A stretch of DNA of 64,000 bases from Gammaproteobacteria bacterium (GTDB lineage Bacteria > Pseudomonadota > Gammaproteobacteria > Pseudomonadales > Azotimanducaceae): assembly GCA_030425195.1 (NCBI GenBank), contig JAUIAV010000007.1, positions 172,829 to 236,828 on the forward strand, written 5' to 3'. Shown one piece after another: positions 17,363-26,288 of the stretch (its first letter is position 1; the number at the start of each line of letters is the position of its first letter). Made by a program: the position numbers and the translations under genes. The notes below the pieces were generated by a model. That model was not told the origin of the DNA. It searched no databases and worked only from the letters and a program-made list of their open reading frames with translations.

Positions 17363-17378
17363 CCTCTGGAGACACAGC

Positions 17379-18380
17379 ATGACCCACAACCCGCAGATTC
17401 TGATCGACTCACTGCCCGAGGGAAAACTCACCGCGGAGAACTACCGGCTCGCCGAAGCACCCATGCCGGTACCCGGAGCCGGGGAAGTGCTCGTGAAAAC
17501 CATCGCCTTCGCCATCACTGCCGGCACCCGGGCCGGCCTTCAGGGCAGCGCCAGCTATGCCGGTGCTCCCGCAACTGGTGTGGTCATGAACGGCACCGGG
17601 GTAGGCGAAGTCATCGAAAGCCGCGCGGATGGATTCATGGTCGGCGACCGGGTCATGGGCTCTACCGGCTGGCAGGCATACGCGAACCTGCCGGCGAAGG
17701 ATCTGACGAAGCTCGATCCGACGCAGGATCCGGTGAACTACCTGGGTCCGCTGGGCGTCAACGGACTCACGGCCTACTTCGGACTGCTCCGGGTCGGGCA
17801 GCCGGCTTCGGGAGAGACCGTCATGGTCTCCGCGGCCGCCGGCTCCGTGGGCCATCTCGTCGGTCAGATGGCAAAGATCCGGGGTGCTCGGGTGGTGGGT
17901 GTCTGCGGCAGCGACCAGAAAGGCGCCGTGCTGCGGGAAAGGCTCGGCTTCGATGCCACCGTCAACTACCGGGACCCGAACTACCGGCAGGCGCTGAAAG
18001 AAGCCACTCCGGATGGCGTGGACGTTTACTTCGACAACACCGGGGGCGCTGTGCTGGGTTCCGCGCTGTTCCGCATGAACGTCGGCGGGCGTGTGGCATG
18101 CTGCGGCGTCGTCTCCCAGTACGATACGGATTCGCCGGAACCGAGCCCGAAAGGCGTGCCCGGCCTGCTCGTGAACAAGCGGATCACCATGCGGGGGTTT
18201 CTGGTGTTCGACTTCGCCGACGAGTATCCGGCCGCACGCCAGGACATCGCCGGCTGGCTGGCCAACGGCAGCCTGATTGCCCTCACCGACGAAGTGCAGG
18301 GACTTGAGGCCGCTCCGGCCGCCTTCGTGGATCTGCTCGCGGGCGGCAATCTGGGCACCCGGATCGTCAGGCTGGATTAG
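17379..18380 (+). CDS. MDR-family NADPH-dependent oxidoreductase (CurA/PTGR-like)
   Basis: A 333-residue medium-chain reductase without the zinc ligands of alcohol dehydrogenases. The nucleotide-binding segment is VSAAAGSVGHLVGQMAKIRG, and YFDNTGGAVLGSALFRMNVG is typical of the leukotriene-B4/prostaglandin reductase (CurA-like) branch. Such enzymes reduce the C=C bond of enones. It is the last gene of the run starting at 15674. Its stop overlaps the convergent SDR stop by 4 nt. Confidence 0.85.
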   Translation: MTHNPQILIDSLPEGKLTAENYRLAEAPMPVPGAGEVLVKTIAFAITAGTRAGLQGSASYAGAPATGVVMNGTGVGEVIESRADGFMVGDRVMGSTGWQAYANLPAKDLTKLDPTQDPVNYLGPLGVNGLTAYFGLLRVGQPASGETVMVSAAAGSVGHLVGQMAKIRGARVVGVCGSDQKGAVLRERLGFDATVNYRDPNYRQALKEATPDGVDVYFDNTGGAVLGSALFRMNVGGRVACCGVVSQYDTDSPEPSPKGVPGLLVNKRITMRGFLVFDFADEYPAARQDIAGWLANGSLIALTDEVQGLEAAPAAFVDLLAGGNLGTRIVRLD

Positions 18381-19153
18381 CCGTCGGCGGCGCCCAGCGT
18401 CTGCCGCCGCAACCGGCGCATGCCCACGAGCCAGCGATCCACGTCGTTGCCCTTGCGCCGCACGTACTCCTCCACCTCCGGATGCGGCAGCACGTGGAAG
18501 CGCTCCTCCCGGATGGTCTCGACGACCGTCTGAGCCAGTGCTTCCGGCTCGATGATGCCGTCGGTCTGACCATCTCCCAGGCTCCTGGGCGCCATGGCCG
18601 TGTTCACTCCCTGAGGGCAGAGCACGCTGACCCTGATTCCGTCATCGCCGTGGGTAATGGCGATGAATTCCGCCAGTTTCACTGCCGCTGCCTTGGTCAC
18701 CGTGTATGGACCGGACCCCAGCGCTGCCAGCAGCCCGGCGGCGGATGCCGTGTTCAGCAGGTATCCCTCACCACGCCCGATCATCGCCGGCAGCACCGCC
18801 CGGGCGGCGTACACGTGCGCCATCACATGCAGCTCCCACTGCTGCTGCCAGACCTCATTCCCGGCGTCCGTCAGCACGCCCGCGCCCCCGGCACCGGCAT
18901 TGGAGCAGAAAAGATCGATCTGACCGTATCGCTGCTCAGCAGCAGCGACCAGCGCCTGAACGTCCGCTTCCCGGGTGACATCACAGACCATGCCCTCGCA
19001 GCCGAGCGCCCGGGCTGCATCTTCGACCGCCCCGCCATCCAGATCTGCCAGCATGACGCCGCGCGCGCCTTCCGCGAGAAACGCTTCGCCCATGGCACGC
19101 CCGATGCCGCCGCTGCCGCCCGTGATCACGGCGACTCTGTCCTTCAGTTCCAT
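18377..19153 (-). CDS. Short-chain dehydrogenase/reductase
   Basis: A 258-residue classical SDR. It has the NAD(P) motif VITGGSGGIGRAMGE, LFCSNAGAGG, the catalytic Ser in LLNTASAAGLLAALGSG, and YTVTK for Tyr/Lys. The C-terminal part EERFHVLPHPEVEEYVRRKG, then DRWLVGMRRLRR, is shared nearly word for word with the SDR at 53317, so the two are paralogs of one subfamily. The substrate is unknown. It is divergent from an acyl-CoA dehydrogenase. Confidence 0.88.
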   Translation of the reverse strand: MELKDRVAVITGGSGGIGRAMGEAFLAEGARGVMLADLDGGAVEDAARALGCEGMVCDVTREADVQALVAAAEQRYGQIDLFCSNAGAGGAGVLTDAGNEVWQQQWELHVMAHVYAARAVLPAMIGRGEGYLLNTASAAGLLAALGSGPYTVTKAAAVKLAEFIAITHGDDGIRVSVLCPQGVNTAMAPRSLGDGQTDGIIEPEALAQTVVETIREERFHVLPHPEVEEYVRRKGNDVDRWLVGMRRLRRQTLGAADG

Positions 19154-19300
19154 CCTGTATCCCCCGAAAAAAGCAACGAATCAGCGGGACGGAACACTAG
19201 CGCAGGGGGCCGGAAAAGAGAAACCGCCGATTGATCTCACGCAAGGTACGCCCCGCCCGGCCTGCTAGTCTGAGCGGGTATCTACACTGAGGCCTGCTGC

Positions 19301-20506
19301 GTGCACGCACACCTCCCTGCCGACGCCATCCGTTTCAGAGACCAGGTCCGCGAGTTTCTGCGCGAGCACCTGGACGATGAGCTCAGAAACGCGGCCAGAC
19401 TGACCACCGGCGTGCATACGGAAATCGAAGCCGGGCAGCGCTGGTACAGAATCCTCGCCCGCCAGGGCTGGATCGCGAACACCTGGCCGGAAGCCTACGG
19501 CGGCACCGGGTGGAACGCCCTCGAGCGCTACATCTTCGGCATCGAGTGCTTCAAGGCCGGTGCGCCCCTGCTCTTCAACGGCGGCATCCGCCATCTCGGC
19601 CCCATTCTGATGGCCGAAGGCACGGAGGCACAGCGGGAGAAGTACCTGCCCGGCATTCTCTGTGGCGAGCACATCTGGTGTCAGGGCTATTCAGAGCCGG
19701 GTGCAGGTTCTGACCTGGCCGCTCTCAAGCTGAAGGCCGAGCGTCAGGGCGACCACTACGTGCTGAACGGATCCAAGATCTGGACGACGGGTGCGCACTT
19801 CGCCACCCACATGTTCGCGCTGGTACGCACGGACGACAGCGGTGCCCGCCAGTCGGGTATCACGTTTCTGCTGCTCGAGATGACCACGCCGGGCCTGGAG
19901 GTGCAGCCCATCATCAGCATCAGCGGCGATCACGAGCTCAACCAGGTCTTCTTCAACGACGTCCGCGTGCCGGTGGCGAACCGGGTGGGCACTGAAGGCG
20001 ACGGCTGGCGGGTGGCCAAATCCCTCATGCAGCATGCACGATCGAACAATGTGAACACCGGCTGGGTGCGGGAGGCACTGGCAAGACTCAGACGTCTCGC
20101 CGGACAGGAAGCCAGCGGCCAGGGCGGCAGCCTCTGCGAAGATGCCGCCTTCCGACGGAAGCTCGCCGAGGCGGAGATCTTTCTCGAGCGGGTCACCGTC
20201 CTGGAGCTCCGGGTGCTGGCCGCCACTCACAAGGGCGACAGTCCCGGGGCGATCTCTTCCGTGCTGAAGACGCTGGGCTCCGAGGTGAAACAGCAGATCA
20301 CCGAGCTCGCTGCACAAGCCGTCGCCTGGTACGGCCTGCCTTTCCAGCCGGAGGCGCTGAATCCCTACGCCGAGTCGCCGTTCGTCGGGCCGGCGCATGC
20401 GCTGACGGCCCTGCCGACCTATCTCAACGAGCGGGCGGCAACCATCTACTCCGGCGCCAGTGAGGTTCAGCGGGACGTGCTGGCGAAGCGGGTGCTCGGG
20501 CTCTAG
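19301..20506 (+). CDS. Acyl-CoA dehydrogenase family protein
   Basis: A 401-residue acyl-CoA dehydrogenase from GTG 19301. Signature segments are ANTWPEAYGGTGWNALERYI, WCQGYSEPGAGSDLAALKLK, GSKIWTTGAHFATHMFALVR, and the C-terminal TIYSGASEVQRDVLAKRVLG. This subtype is common in steroid, terpenoid and branched-chain acyl-CoA degradation clusters, but no such cluster is visible around it. No strong ribosome site is seen before the GTG. It is convergent with the sodium symporter, 32 nt between stops. Confidence 0.88.
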   Translation: MHAHLPADAIRFRDQVREFLREHLDDELRNAARLTTGVHTEIEAGQRWYRILARQGWIANTWPEAYGGTGWNALERYIFGIECFKAGAPLLFNGGIRHLGPILMAEGTEAQREKYLPGILCGEHIWCQGYSEPGAGSDLAALKLKAERQGDHYVLNGSKIWTTGAHFATHMFALVRTDDSGARQSGITFLLLEMTTPGLEVQPIISISGDHELNQVFFNDVRVPVANRVGTEGDGWRVAKSLMQHARSNNVNTGWVREALARLRRLAGQEASGQGGSLCEDAAFRRKLAEAEIFLERVTVLELRVLAATHKGDSPGAISSVLKTLGSEVKQQITELAAQAVAWYGLPFQPEALNPYAESPFVGPAHALTALPTYLNERAATIYSGASEVQRDVLAKRVLGL

Positions 20507-20538
20507 GGCACCCGGGCGGAAACGGCCGTCACAGAGTA

Positions 20539-22086
20539 CTACAGCAGCTGAAAGCCCAGACAGACCAGCAGAATGAGTGCCGTCATGCCGATCAGGAGCC
20601 GCCGATCGGTCGGGCTCGCGTGTCCGAGCATGCGTTGCCAACCCTCAGGCAGCGGTATCCAGGCGACGAGCAGTGCTGCGAAAAAGCCAAAGGGGTTCCA
20701 CCAGAGCCACGACAGGCCGGGTAGCCACAGCCAGAGACAGACGTTGGTCCCCAGACCGGCGGCAAAGCCCCGAAGCGCAGCCGCCTGGCGCCGGCTTTGA
20801 GCACCGGCGGGCGTCAGGAGCGCCAGCACGAAGAGCGCCAGCAATGGGCCATTGGCCATGGAGCCCACCTTGTTGATCGCTTCCAGAACGGTGGGTGCAA
20901 TGTGTTCCACCTGGAAGCTGAACAGCACCGCAAAGAGACCCCAGCCGAAGGTTGCGAGCTTTGAGCGGAGAAAGAGGCTGCGCTCGTCCTGCGGGCGCCC
21001 GTGCCGGTAAAAGTCCTCCACGGTCGCGGCGGACAGAGAGTTCAGAGCGGAGTCGATGGACGACATGGCGGCGGCGAAGAGCCCCACCATCACCAGACCG
21101 ATGAGTCCTGGCGGAAAGTGGTCGAGCACGTAAGCTGGAAAGACCATGTTGAGATTGGGTGTTCCCGACCCGCTCCGGGGCAGATCGTCGACGAACCCGG
21201 GTGTCCCGGCGGCATAGGCGGCCAGCGCCAGTCCGAGCAGGCAGTAGAGCAGGACGAGTGGGAATCTGAGCAGCCCGTTCAGCAGCAGGACTCTGTTCGA
21301 CGCACTGACCGAACGCGCGGCCAGCACCCGCTGCGCCTGGCTCTGATCGCATCCATAGTACGCCACGTAGAGAAAGAACCCGCCGATCAGCATGGGCCAG
21401 AAGCCGTACGCTTCTCCTTCCCGGAGGCCCCAGTTGAAGTCCAGGGCCCGGGTCCTTTCCAGGTCCTGAATGGTGCCGAGATCAATCTGTCCGACCAGGA
21501 TACCCAGCGTGGCCAGCACCGCCGCGATGATCAGCACCATCTGCACCACATCGCTGATGACCACGGCCCGCATACCGCCCAGCACGTCGTAGGCGACGGT
21601 CACCACCATGAGGACGGCCACCGCAGCCGGGTAGCTCAGGTCGATCAGCAGGGTCAGCACCGTCGCCACGCCGTACACGGTGACACCCGTGGCCACACCG
21701 CGGAAGATCTGGAAAACGAGACTGGCCACCAGTCGCGCTTCCCGGCCGAGCCGCTCTTCGAGAAACGCATAGACGGACACGTGTCCGCTCGAACGGATCG
21801 GTCCGAACAGCAGCATCAGAGCGAGCATGGCCAGCGGTACGGCCAGCTCGTACTGCAGCCACAGCATGCCGCCGCCGGCCGCGAAACCCACGAAGGCGGG
21901 CGCACCCAGCAGGCTGTTGGTCGAACACTGGGTGGCGATGGTGGACGTCGCCAGAGACAGAGACCCCAGATCGTTGCCGCCGAGATAGTAATCCCTGCGC
22001 GAGCGCTGACGACGTCCCACAAACGCCGCCAGCGCCAGCATGCCGATGAGATATACCCCCATCACGCACCAGTCAATGAAACTCAC
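20539..22086 (-). CDS. Sodium:solute symporter (SSS family)
   Basis: A 515-residue membrane protein with about 13 helices. The N-terminal GRRQRSRRDYYLGGNDLGSL, then TIATQCSTNSLLGAPAFVGF, and AYDVLGGMRAVVISDVVQM are typical of SSS transporters, as is VGLFAAAMSSIDSALNSLSA. Members import sugars, amino acids, organic acids or osmolytes with Na+. The solute is not determined. It is divergent from the GH13_18 phosphorylase (81 nt between starts), so import of a related sugar or solute is a reasonable guess. Confidence 0.87.
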   Translation of the reverse strand: MSFIDWCVMGVYLIGMLALAAFVGRRQRSRRDYYLGGNDLGSLSLATSTIATQCSTNSLLGAPAFVGFAAGGGMLWLQYELAVPLAMLALMLLFGPIRSSGHVSVYAFLEERLGREARLVASLVFQIFRGVATGVTVYGVATVLTLLIDLSYPAAVAVLMVVTVAYDVLGGMRAVVISDVVQMVLIIAAVLATLGILVGQIDLGTIQDLERTRALDFNWGLREGEAYGFWPMLIGGFFLYVAYYGCDQSQAQRVLAARSVSASNRVLLLNGLLRFPLVLLYCLLGLALAAYAAGTPGFVDDLPRSGSGTPNLNMVFPAYVLDHFPPGLIGLVMVGLFAAAMSSIDSALNSLSAATVEDFYRHGRPQDERSLFLRSKLATFGWGLFAVLFSFQVEHIAPTVLEAINKVGSMANGPLLALFVLALLTPAGAQSRRQAAALRGFAAGLGTNVCLWLWLPGLSWLWWNPFGFFAALLVAWIPLPEGWQRMLGHASPTDRRLLIGMTALILLVCLGFQLL

Positions 22087-22167
22087 AGCCTGGCACGCAT
22101 ACTGCTTACCTCAGATGAGTCTCTAAACCGGTAGCGCAAGATCAGACCGACAGAACCACATGGGGAA

Positions 22168-23892
22168 ATGAACGAGCAAGATTCAGGCCAGCAGGACGTC
22201 CTTTTCACGGCCCTGATCCCGCTGCTGAATCACCTGTACCGACCTCAGAGCGCTGTCCCGCTGGCCCGGCGCCTGGCGACCATCGCCTCGACCGCAAAGA
22301 ACGGGCCCGTCCGGCGCGACGCCGCCGGGAACGGCCGCCCCCTCCTCATCACCTATGGAGACACGCTCCGCAACGACGGCGAAGCGCCGCTCGAAGTTCT
22401 GCACCGGTTTCTCATGCGCCATCTTGGTGCGGACCTGGGGGCCGTTCATCTCCTGCCTTTCTTCCCCTCCTCGTCCGACGACGGTTTCGCCGTGATCGAC
22501 TATCGTATGGTGGATCATCACATCGGCAGCTGGGAGAACGTCCGTTCGATGGCCGACGACTACGAGCTGATGTTCGATCTGGTGATCAACCACTGCTCGC
22601 GGGAGTCGCTCTGGTTCGCCGATTTCGTCAGCGGTCGGGATCCCGGGCGTCACTTCTTCATCACGCTCACCGAGGACTCGGATACCTCCGCAGTGATCCG
22701 GCCCAGGAGCACACCGCTGATTTCCACCGTGCATACCTATGCCGGTATCCGTCACGTCTGGAACACGTTCAGCGACGATCAGATCGATCTGGACTTCTCC
22801 AATCCGGATGTGCTCGAAACCTTCGTGGACATACTGTTCTTCTACATCCGGCAGGGTGCCAGCCTCATCCGGCTGGATGCCGTCGCCTTTCTCTGGAAGC
22901 GGCTCGGGACCAGCTGCATGAGCCTGCCCGAGACGCACGTGGTGGTGAAGGTTCTCCGCACGCTCGTCGACCACGCCGCGCCGCACGTTCGCCTCATCAC
23001 GGAAACCAACGTGCCTCATGAGGAGAACATCAGCTATTTCGGCCAGGGGGACGAGGCGCACATCGTCTATCAGTTCTCTCTGGCGCCGCTGCTGCTCTAC
23101 AGTTACGTGTTCGGTGACGCCTCCTACCTGACCACCTGGGCCGCCCGTCTCACCACCCCGCCGCCGGGCACCACCTATCTCAATTTCATCGCCTCCCACG
23201 ACGGCATCGGTCTGCGGCCCCTGGAGGGGCTCATTCCCGAAGAGAACGTGCGCCGCCTTGTCGATAGGATGCACGATCGGGGCGGCTTCGTGACCATGCG
23301 GGATGCGGGCGACGGCCGGCAGCGACCTTACGAGATCAACGTCGCACTGTTCAGCGCCTTCGAGGAGTCACTGCCCGCCTACCTCGCCGCCCACACCCTC
23401 CTTTTCTCGTTTCAGGGTATGCCGGCCCTCTACATTCACAGCCTGCTTGCCACCGTGAACGACCTCCACCTCGTGGAGCAGACCGGCAGAACCCGCTCCA
23501 TCAATCGGGGCTACTGGGAACAGGAGGTGGTGGAGGCGCGCCTTCAGGATCCCGACTCTCCGCAATCCCGCATGCTCGCTCACTGCCGCAACCTGATGCG
23601 GCTGCGGGAAACTCAGCCTGCGCTGGCGGTCTGGGCCGATCAGGCAGTGAGCCCGTGCCCGCCCGGGGCCTTCGTGCTGCGGCGGACCTGTCCCTCTCAG
23701 GCTCTGGTGATTGCCGCCTCCATGTGCCCGGAAGCGCAGGACATCCCGACTCACGGCATTGGTCTCGAGGAAGGCGAATTTCCGGATCTGCTCAGCGGCA
23801 GATCCGTGGCGGTGGGCGAACACCTGTCTCTGGCGCCTTATGAAGTTCTCTGGCTGGATGTGACTGCCGCGACTGACGCGGCCGCTGACTGA
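22168..23892 (+). CDS. GH13_18 phosphorylase, probably glucosylglycerate phosphorylase
   Basis: A 574-residue sucrose-phosphorylase-type GH13 enzyme. It shows LGAVHLLPFFPSSSDDGFAV, DLVINHCS, the nucleophile region IRLDAVAFLWK (Asp237), the acid/base in LITETNVPHEENI (Glu279) and IASHDGIG with Asp345. Subfamily 18 contains sucrose, sucrose-6-phosphate and glucosylglycerate phosphorylases. Adjacent genes encode glucosyl-3-phosphoglycerate synthase and its phosphatase, so phosphorolysis of glucosylglycerate to glucose-1-phosphate and glycerate is the best assignment. Sucrose phosphorylase remains possible. The substrate inference rests on context. Confidence 0.8.
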   Translation: MNEQDSGQQDVLFTALIPLLNHLYRPQSAVPLARRLATIASTAKNGPVRRDAAGNGRPLLITYGDTLRNDGEAPLEVLHRFLMRHLGADLGAVHLLPFFPSSSDDGFAVIDYRMVDHHIGSWENVRSMADDYELMFDLVINHCSRESLWFADFVSGRDPGRHFFITLTEDSDTSAVIRPRSTPLISTVHTYAGIRHVWNTFSDDQIDLDFSNPDVLETFVDILFFYIRQGASLIRLDAVAFLWKRLGTSCMSLPETHVVVKVLRTLVDHAAPHVRLITETNVPHEENISYFGQGDEAHIVYQFSLAPLLLYSYVFGDASYLTTWAARLTTPPPGTTYLNFIASHDGIGLRPLEGLIPEENVRRLVDRMHDRGGFVTMRDAGDGRQRPYEINVALFSAFEESLPAYLAAHTLLFSFQGMPALYIHSLLATVNDLHLVEQTGRTRSINRGYWEQEVVEARLQDPDSPQSRMLAHCRNLMRLRETQPALAVWADQAVSPCPPGAFVLRRTCPSQALVIAASMCPEAQDIPTHGIGLEEGEFPDLLSGRSVAVGEHLSLAPYEVLWLDVTAATDAAAD

Positions 23893-23909
23893 ATCAGTCG
23901 GATGCCGCC

Positions 23910-25172
23910 TCAGGCCACCGCCCGCGCGGTCGAGGCCCTCACGGCGGCGTCGGGCAACCCGTCGGCCCGGTCGGCCGCCACCGCTTCCAGCAGATCGGCG
24001 AACACGTCCCGATACACGCTGGTCACCCGGTTCCAGGATGGAATGAACGGTGACTCGTCTCCGCCTTCGAGGAACGCCTCTCCCGCTTTGAGGATGTTGG
24101 ACGCAAAGAGCTCCACCGCCTGCTCCTCCGCATGACGGTCCAGGGAAAGACCGTTGATGACCGCGTCGTTGGCGTAGGATTCGATCAGGTCCAGGGCGAT
24201 CCGGTAGTAGCAGGCCTTGGCGGTGCGGACCGAGCCCGGATCGAACACCACACCGTAGGTCGCCAGCTTCTTGAACAGAGCCTTGGTGATGTCCAGGCTC
24301 ATCCGGGACAGGCCGCGGCTTGCATCCTCGGCAGACAGAGACTGATGCTTATGATCGTAGTTGTCGGCAATCTCCACCTGACAGAGCCGGTTGGTGGAAT
24401 AGTTGCGGAACATTTCCGAGAGAATGCCGACTTCGAGCCCCCAGTCCGAAGGTATCCGCAGGTCCGTGAGCACATCGGCACGCATGGCGAACTCACCGGC
24501 GAGCGGATAGCGGAAGCTGTCGAGATAATCCAGATACGGGTGGCCGTCCGACAGATTTTTCATGGTCCGGATCAGCGGTGATACCAGCAGTCGGCTGACC
24601 CGTCCGTTCAGCTTGTCGTTCCCGAGCCTGGCGTAGTAGCCCTTGCAGAACTCGTAGGCGAACTGCGGATTGGCCACGGGATAGATCAGGCGCGCAAGCA
24701 GGCTGCGGTCATAGGTGGTGATGTCGCAATCGTGCAGGGCTACCGCTTCGGTATTGCCGAGCGCCTGCACGTAGCCGAAGCAGTACCAGACGTTGCAGCC
24801 CTTGCCCCGGGCACCGGGCTCGAGCCCTTCTGAGGACAGCTTCGCCTGTATGGCCCGCATTCTCGGACCATCGTTCCAGATCACATGATGACTCTGGGGC
24901 AGCACGGAGAAATATTCGAGCGCGTGCTGGTATTCCGGTTCGCTCGCCTGATCCAGACCGATGATCACTTCCTTCAGGTAGGGCACCTGTGCGAGCTCGC
25001 GGACGATCTTCGCGAGCGCCGGAGTGGCGAGCTCCGAGTAGAGACAGGGCAGCACGAGTGCCATGGGGCGCTGCTCGGCGAACCCGGCGAGCTCCGCTTC
25101 CAGAGCCTCGACGGGCCGATCGCTGAGATTGTGCAGGGTGGTGATGATGCCGTTCTGAAAGAAATCGCTCAT
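23910..25172 (-). CDS. gpgS: Glucosyl-3-phosphoglycerate synthase (GT81)
   Basis: A 420-residue GT-A fold transferase that joins glucose from NDP-glucose to 3-phosphoglycerate, the first step to the compatible solute glucosylglycerate. It has PMALVLPCLYSELATPAL, VIIGLDQASEPEY, and the metal-binding DxD as ALHDCDITTYDR (Asp148, Asp150). FRYPLAGEFAMRADVL and the YDHKHQS segment (His274/His276) are typical of the family. The start follows CGGGAGCGATCC. The phosphatase gene ends 15 nt upstream of it on the same strand, so the two form an operon. A mannosyl-3-phosphoglycerate synthase is less likely. Confidence 0.85.
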   Translation of the reverse strand: MSDFFQNGIITTLHNLSDRPVEALEAELAGFAEQRPMALVLPCLYSELATPALAKIVRELAQVPYLKEVIIGLDQASEPEYQHALEYFSVLPQSHHVIWNDGPRMRAIQAKLSSEGLEPGARGKGCNVWYCFGYVQALGNTEAVALHDCDITTYDRSLLARLIYPVANPQFAYEFCKGYYARLGNDKLNGRVSRLLVSPLIRTMKNLSDGHPYLDYLDSFRYPLAGEFAMRADVLTDLRIPSDWGLEVGILSEMFRNYSTNRLCQVEIADNYDHKHQSLSAEDASRGLSRMSLDITKALFKKLATYGVVFDPGSVRTAKACYYRIALDLIESYANDAVINGLSLDRHAEEQAVELFASNILKAGEAFLEGGDESPFIPSWNRVTSVYRDVFADLLEAVAADRADGLPDAAVRASTARAVA

Positions 25173-25187
25173 GGATCGCTCCCGGCC

Positions 25188-26006
25188 TCAGGCGGCCTCG
25201 TGGTGGTGGTCGAGCAGATCGGTGACTGCGTCCAGCCAGGCGCCCGGACCGGCCACGGGCGCGCGGTGGGCATTCGGATTGGCAAGCTCCAGATAGTCGC
25301 CCTCGCGGGTCGGGAAAACGATGGCATGATCGGCCCGCTCCATCATCTCCAGATCGTTCGGCGCATCGCCACAGGCGAGCGTCACCGCGTGGATCCCGAA
25401 CTGGAATCGGAGCAGGCGCCAGAGCCTGGCCAGGGCCCGGCCTTTGTTCAGACTGCTGCCAACGTGGTGGAAGCGGCCGCCCCGGACCAGTTCGAGATGT
25501 TTCCGGGCCAGATCCGCCTGGAAGCGCTCGAGCGCTGCGTCATCCTGCAGCCAGAGGATCGGTTCGGACCCGACCCTCTGCCGGGCTTTCTCCGCGCCGG
25601 AAAGACTGAGGCCCGTCTCCCTGGCGATCTCATCCGGTGCCATGTCCGAAAATCCCCGGAACTGGTAGTCGTGCTGAAAGCGGAGCATGCGCAGCTCGGC
25701 CAGCACCTCCGCATAAGGGCGGCCGAAGCTTTCGATCTCGAAACCGTCCAGTCTCTCGGCACCGGGCCGGCAGAGGGTGCACTCCCGCCAGGCCATCCCG
25801 CTGCCGTTCTCGTAGATGAGAATGGGGTCGGAAACGCACCGTCCGGCCAGCTCGATCATCTCTGCGGGGGTCTTGCTGGATGCCAGCGCGATGCGAGCAT
25901 CCGGGTAGGTGTCTGCAATGGTGTCCAGCGCCTGGGCCGCCTGCGTGTGCAGGTAGTCATCATCCAGAAGCGTGCCGTCCAGATCGGTCACAATCAGCCA
26001 GCTCAT
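25188..26006 (-). CDS. gpgP: HAD phosphatase, glucosyl/mannosyl-3-phosphoglycerate phosphatase type
   Basis: A 272-residue HAD-IIB phosphatase. Motif I is IVTDLDGTLLDD (Asp8, Asp10), motif II is ALASSKTPAEM (Ser43/Ser44), the lysine lies in SSLNKGRALARL, and motif IV is LACGDAPNDLEMM. SSKT and FRGFSDMAPDEIA are characteristic of the mannosyl-3-phosphoglycerate phosphatase family, which also acts on the glucosyl compound. Next to gpgS it should release glucosylglycerate. The start is set by AGGGGAACCCGG before the ATG. Confidence 0.83.
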   Translation of the reverse strand: MSWLIVTDLDGTLLDDDYLHTQAAQALDTIADTYPDARIALASSKTPAEMIELAGRCVSDPILIYENGSGMAWRECTLCRPGAERLDGFEIESFGRPYAEVLAELRMLRFQHDYQFRGFSDMAPDEIARETGLSLSGAEKARQRVGSEPILWLQDDAALERFQADLARKHLELVRGGRFHHVGSSLNKGRALARLWRLLRFQFGIHAVTLACGDAPNDLEMMERADHAIVFPTREGDYLELANPNAHRAPVAGPGAWLDAVTDLLDHHHEAA

Positions 26007-26288
26007 CCGGGTTCCCCTGTATGCCTGTCGGTTCTGATGGCTCTGTCGCCTCATCTGCCTGTTCGTCTGCCTGCTTCTCATGATGCAAACTTGAGGCCAG
26101 TCGGTTTCCGCCCTGAAACGCCGAGAATCGAAGGCCGCAGCGCTCTCTCTGCACCGAAACGGATCGAGACCCGTCAGGCCGGCACCAGAATGGTGCGCGA
26201 CATTCTCTGCCGGGGAGCCTCATACGGGCGGGTGTATACTGTCGTGCTGCGACCGGAACCCTGCCGGTCTTTCATTCGGAGCCCTGCC

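Noticed and set aside
24885..26288. Long plus-strand open frame leading into the MFS gene
   Set aside because: It is antisense to gpgS and the phosphatase. The recognisable transporter begins only at about 26313, so the upstream part is not coding.
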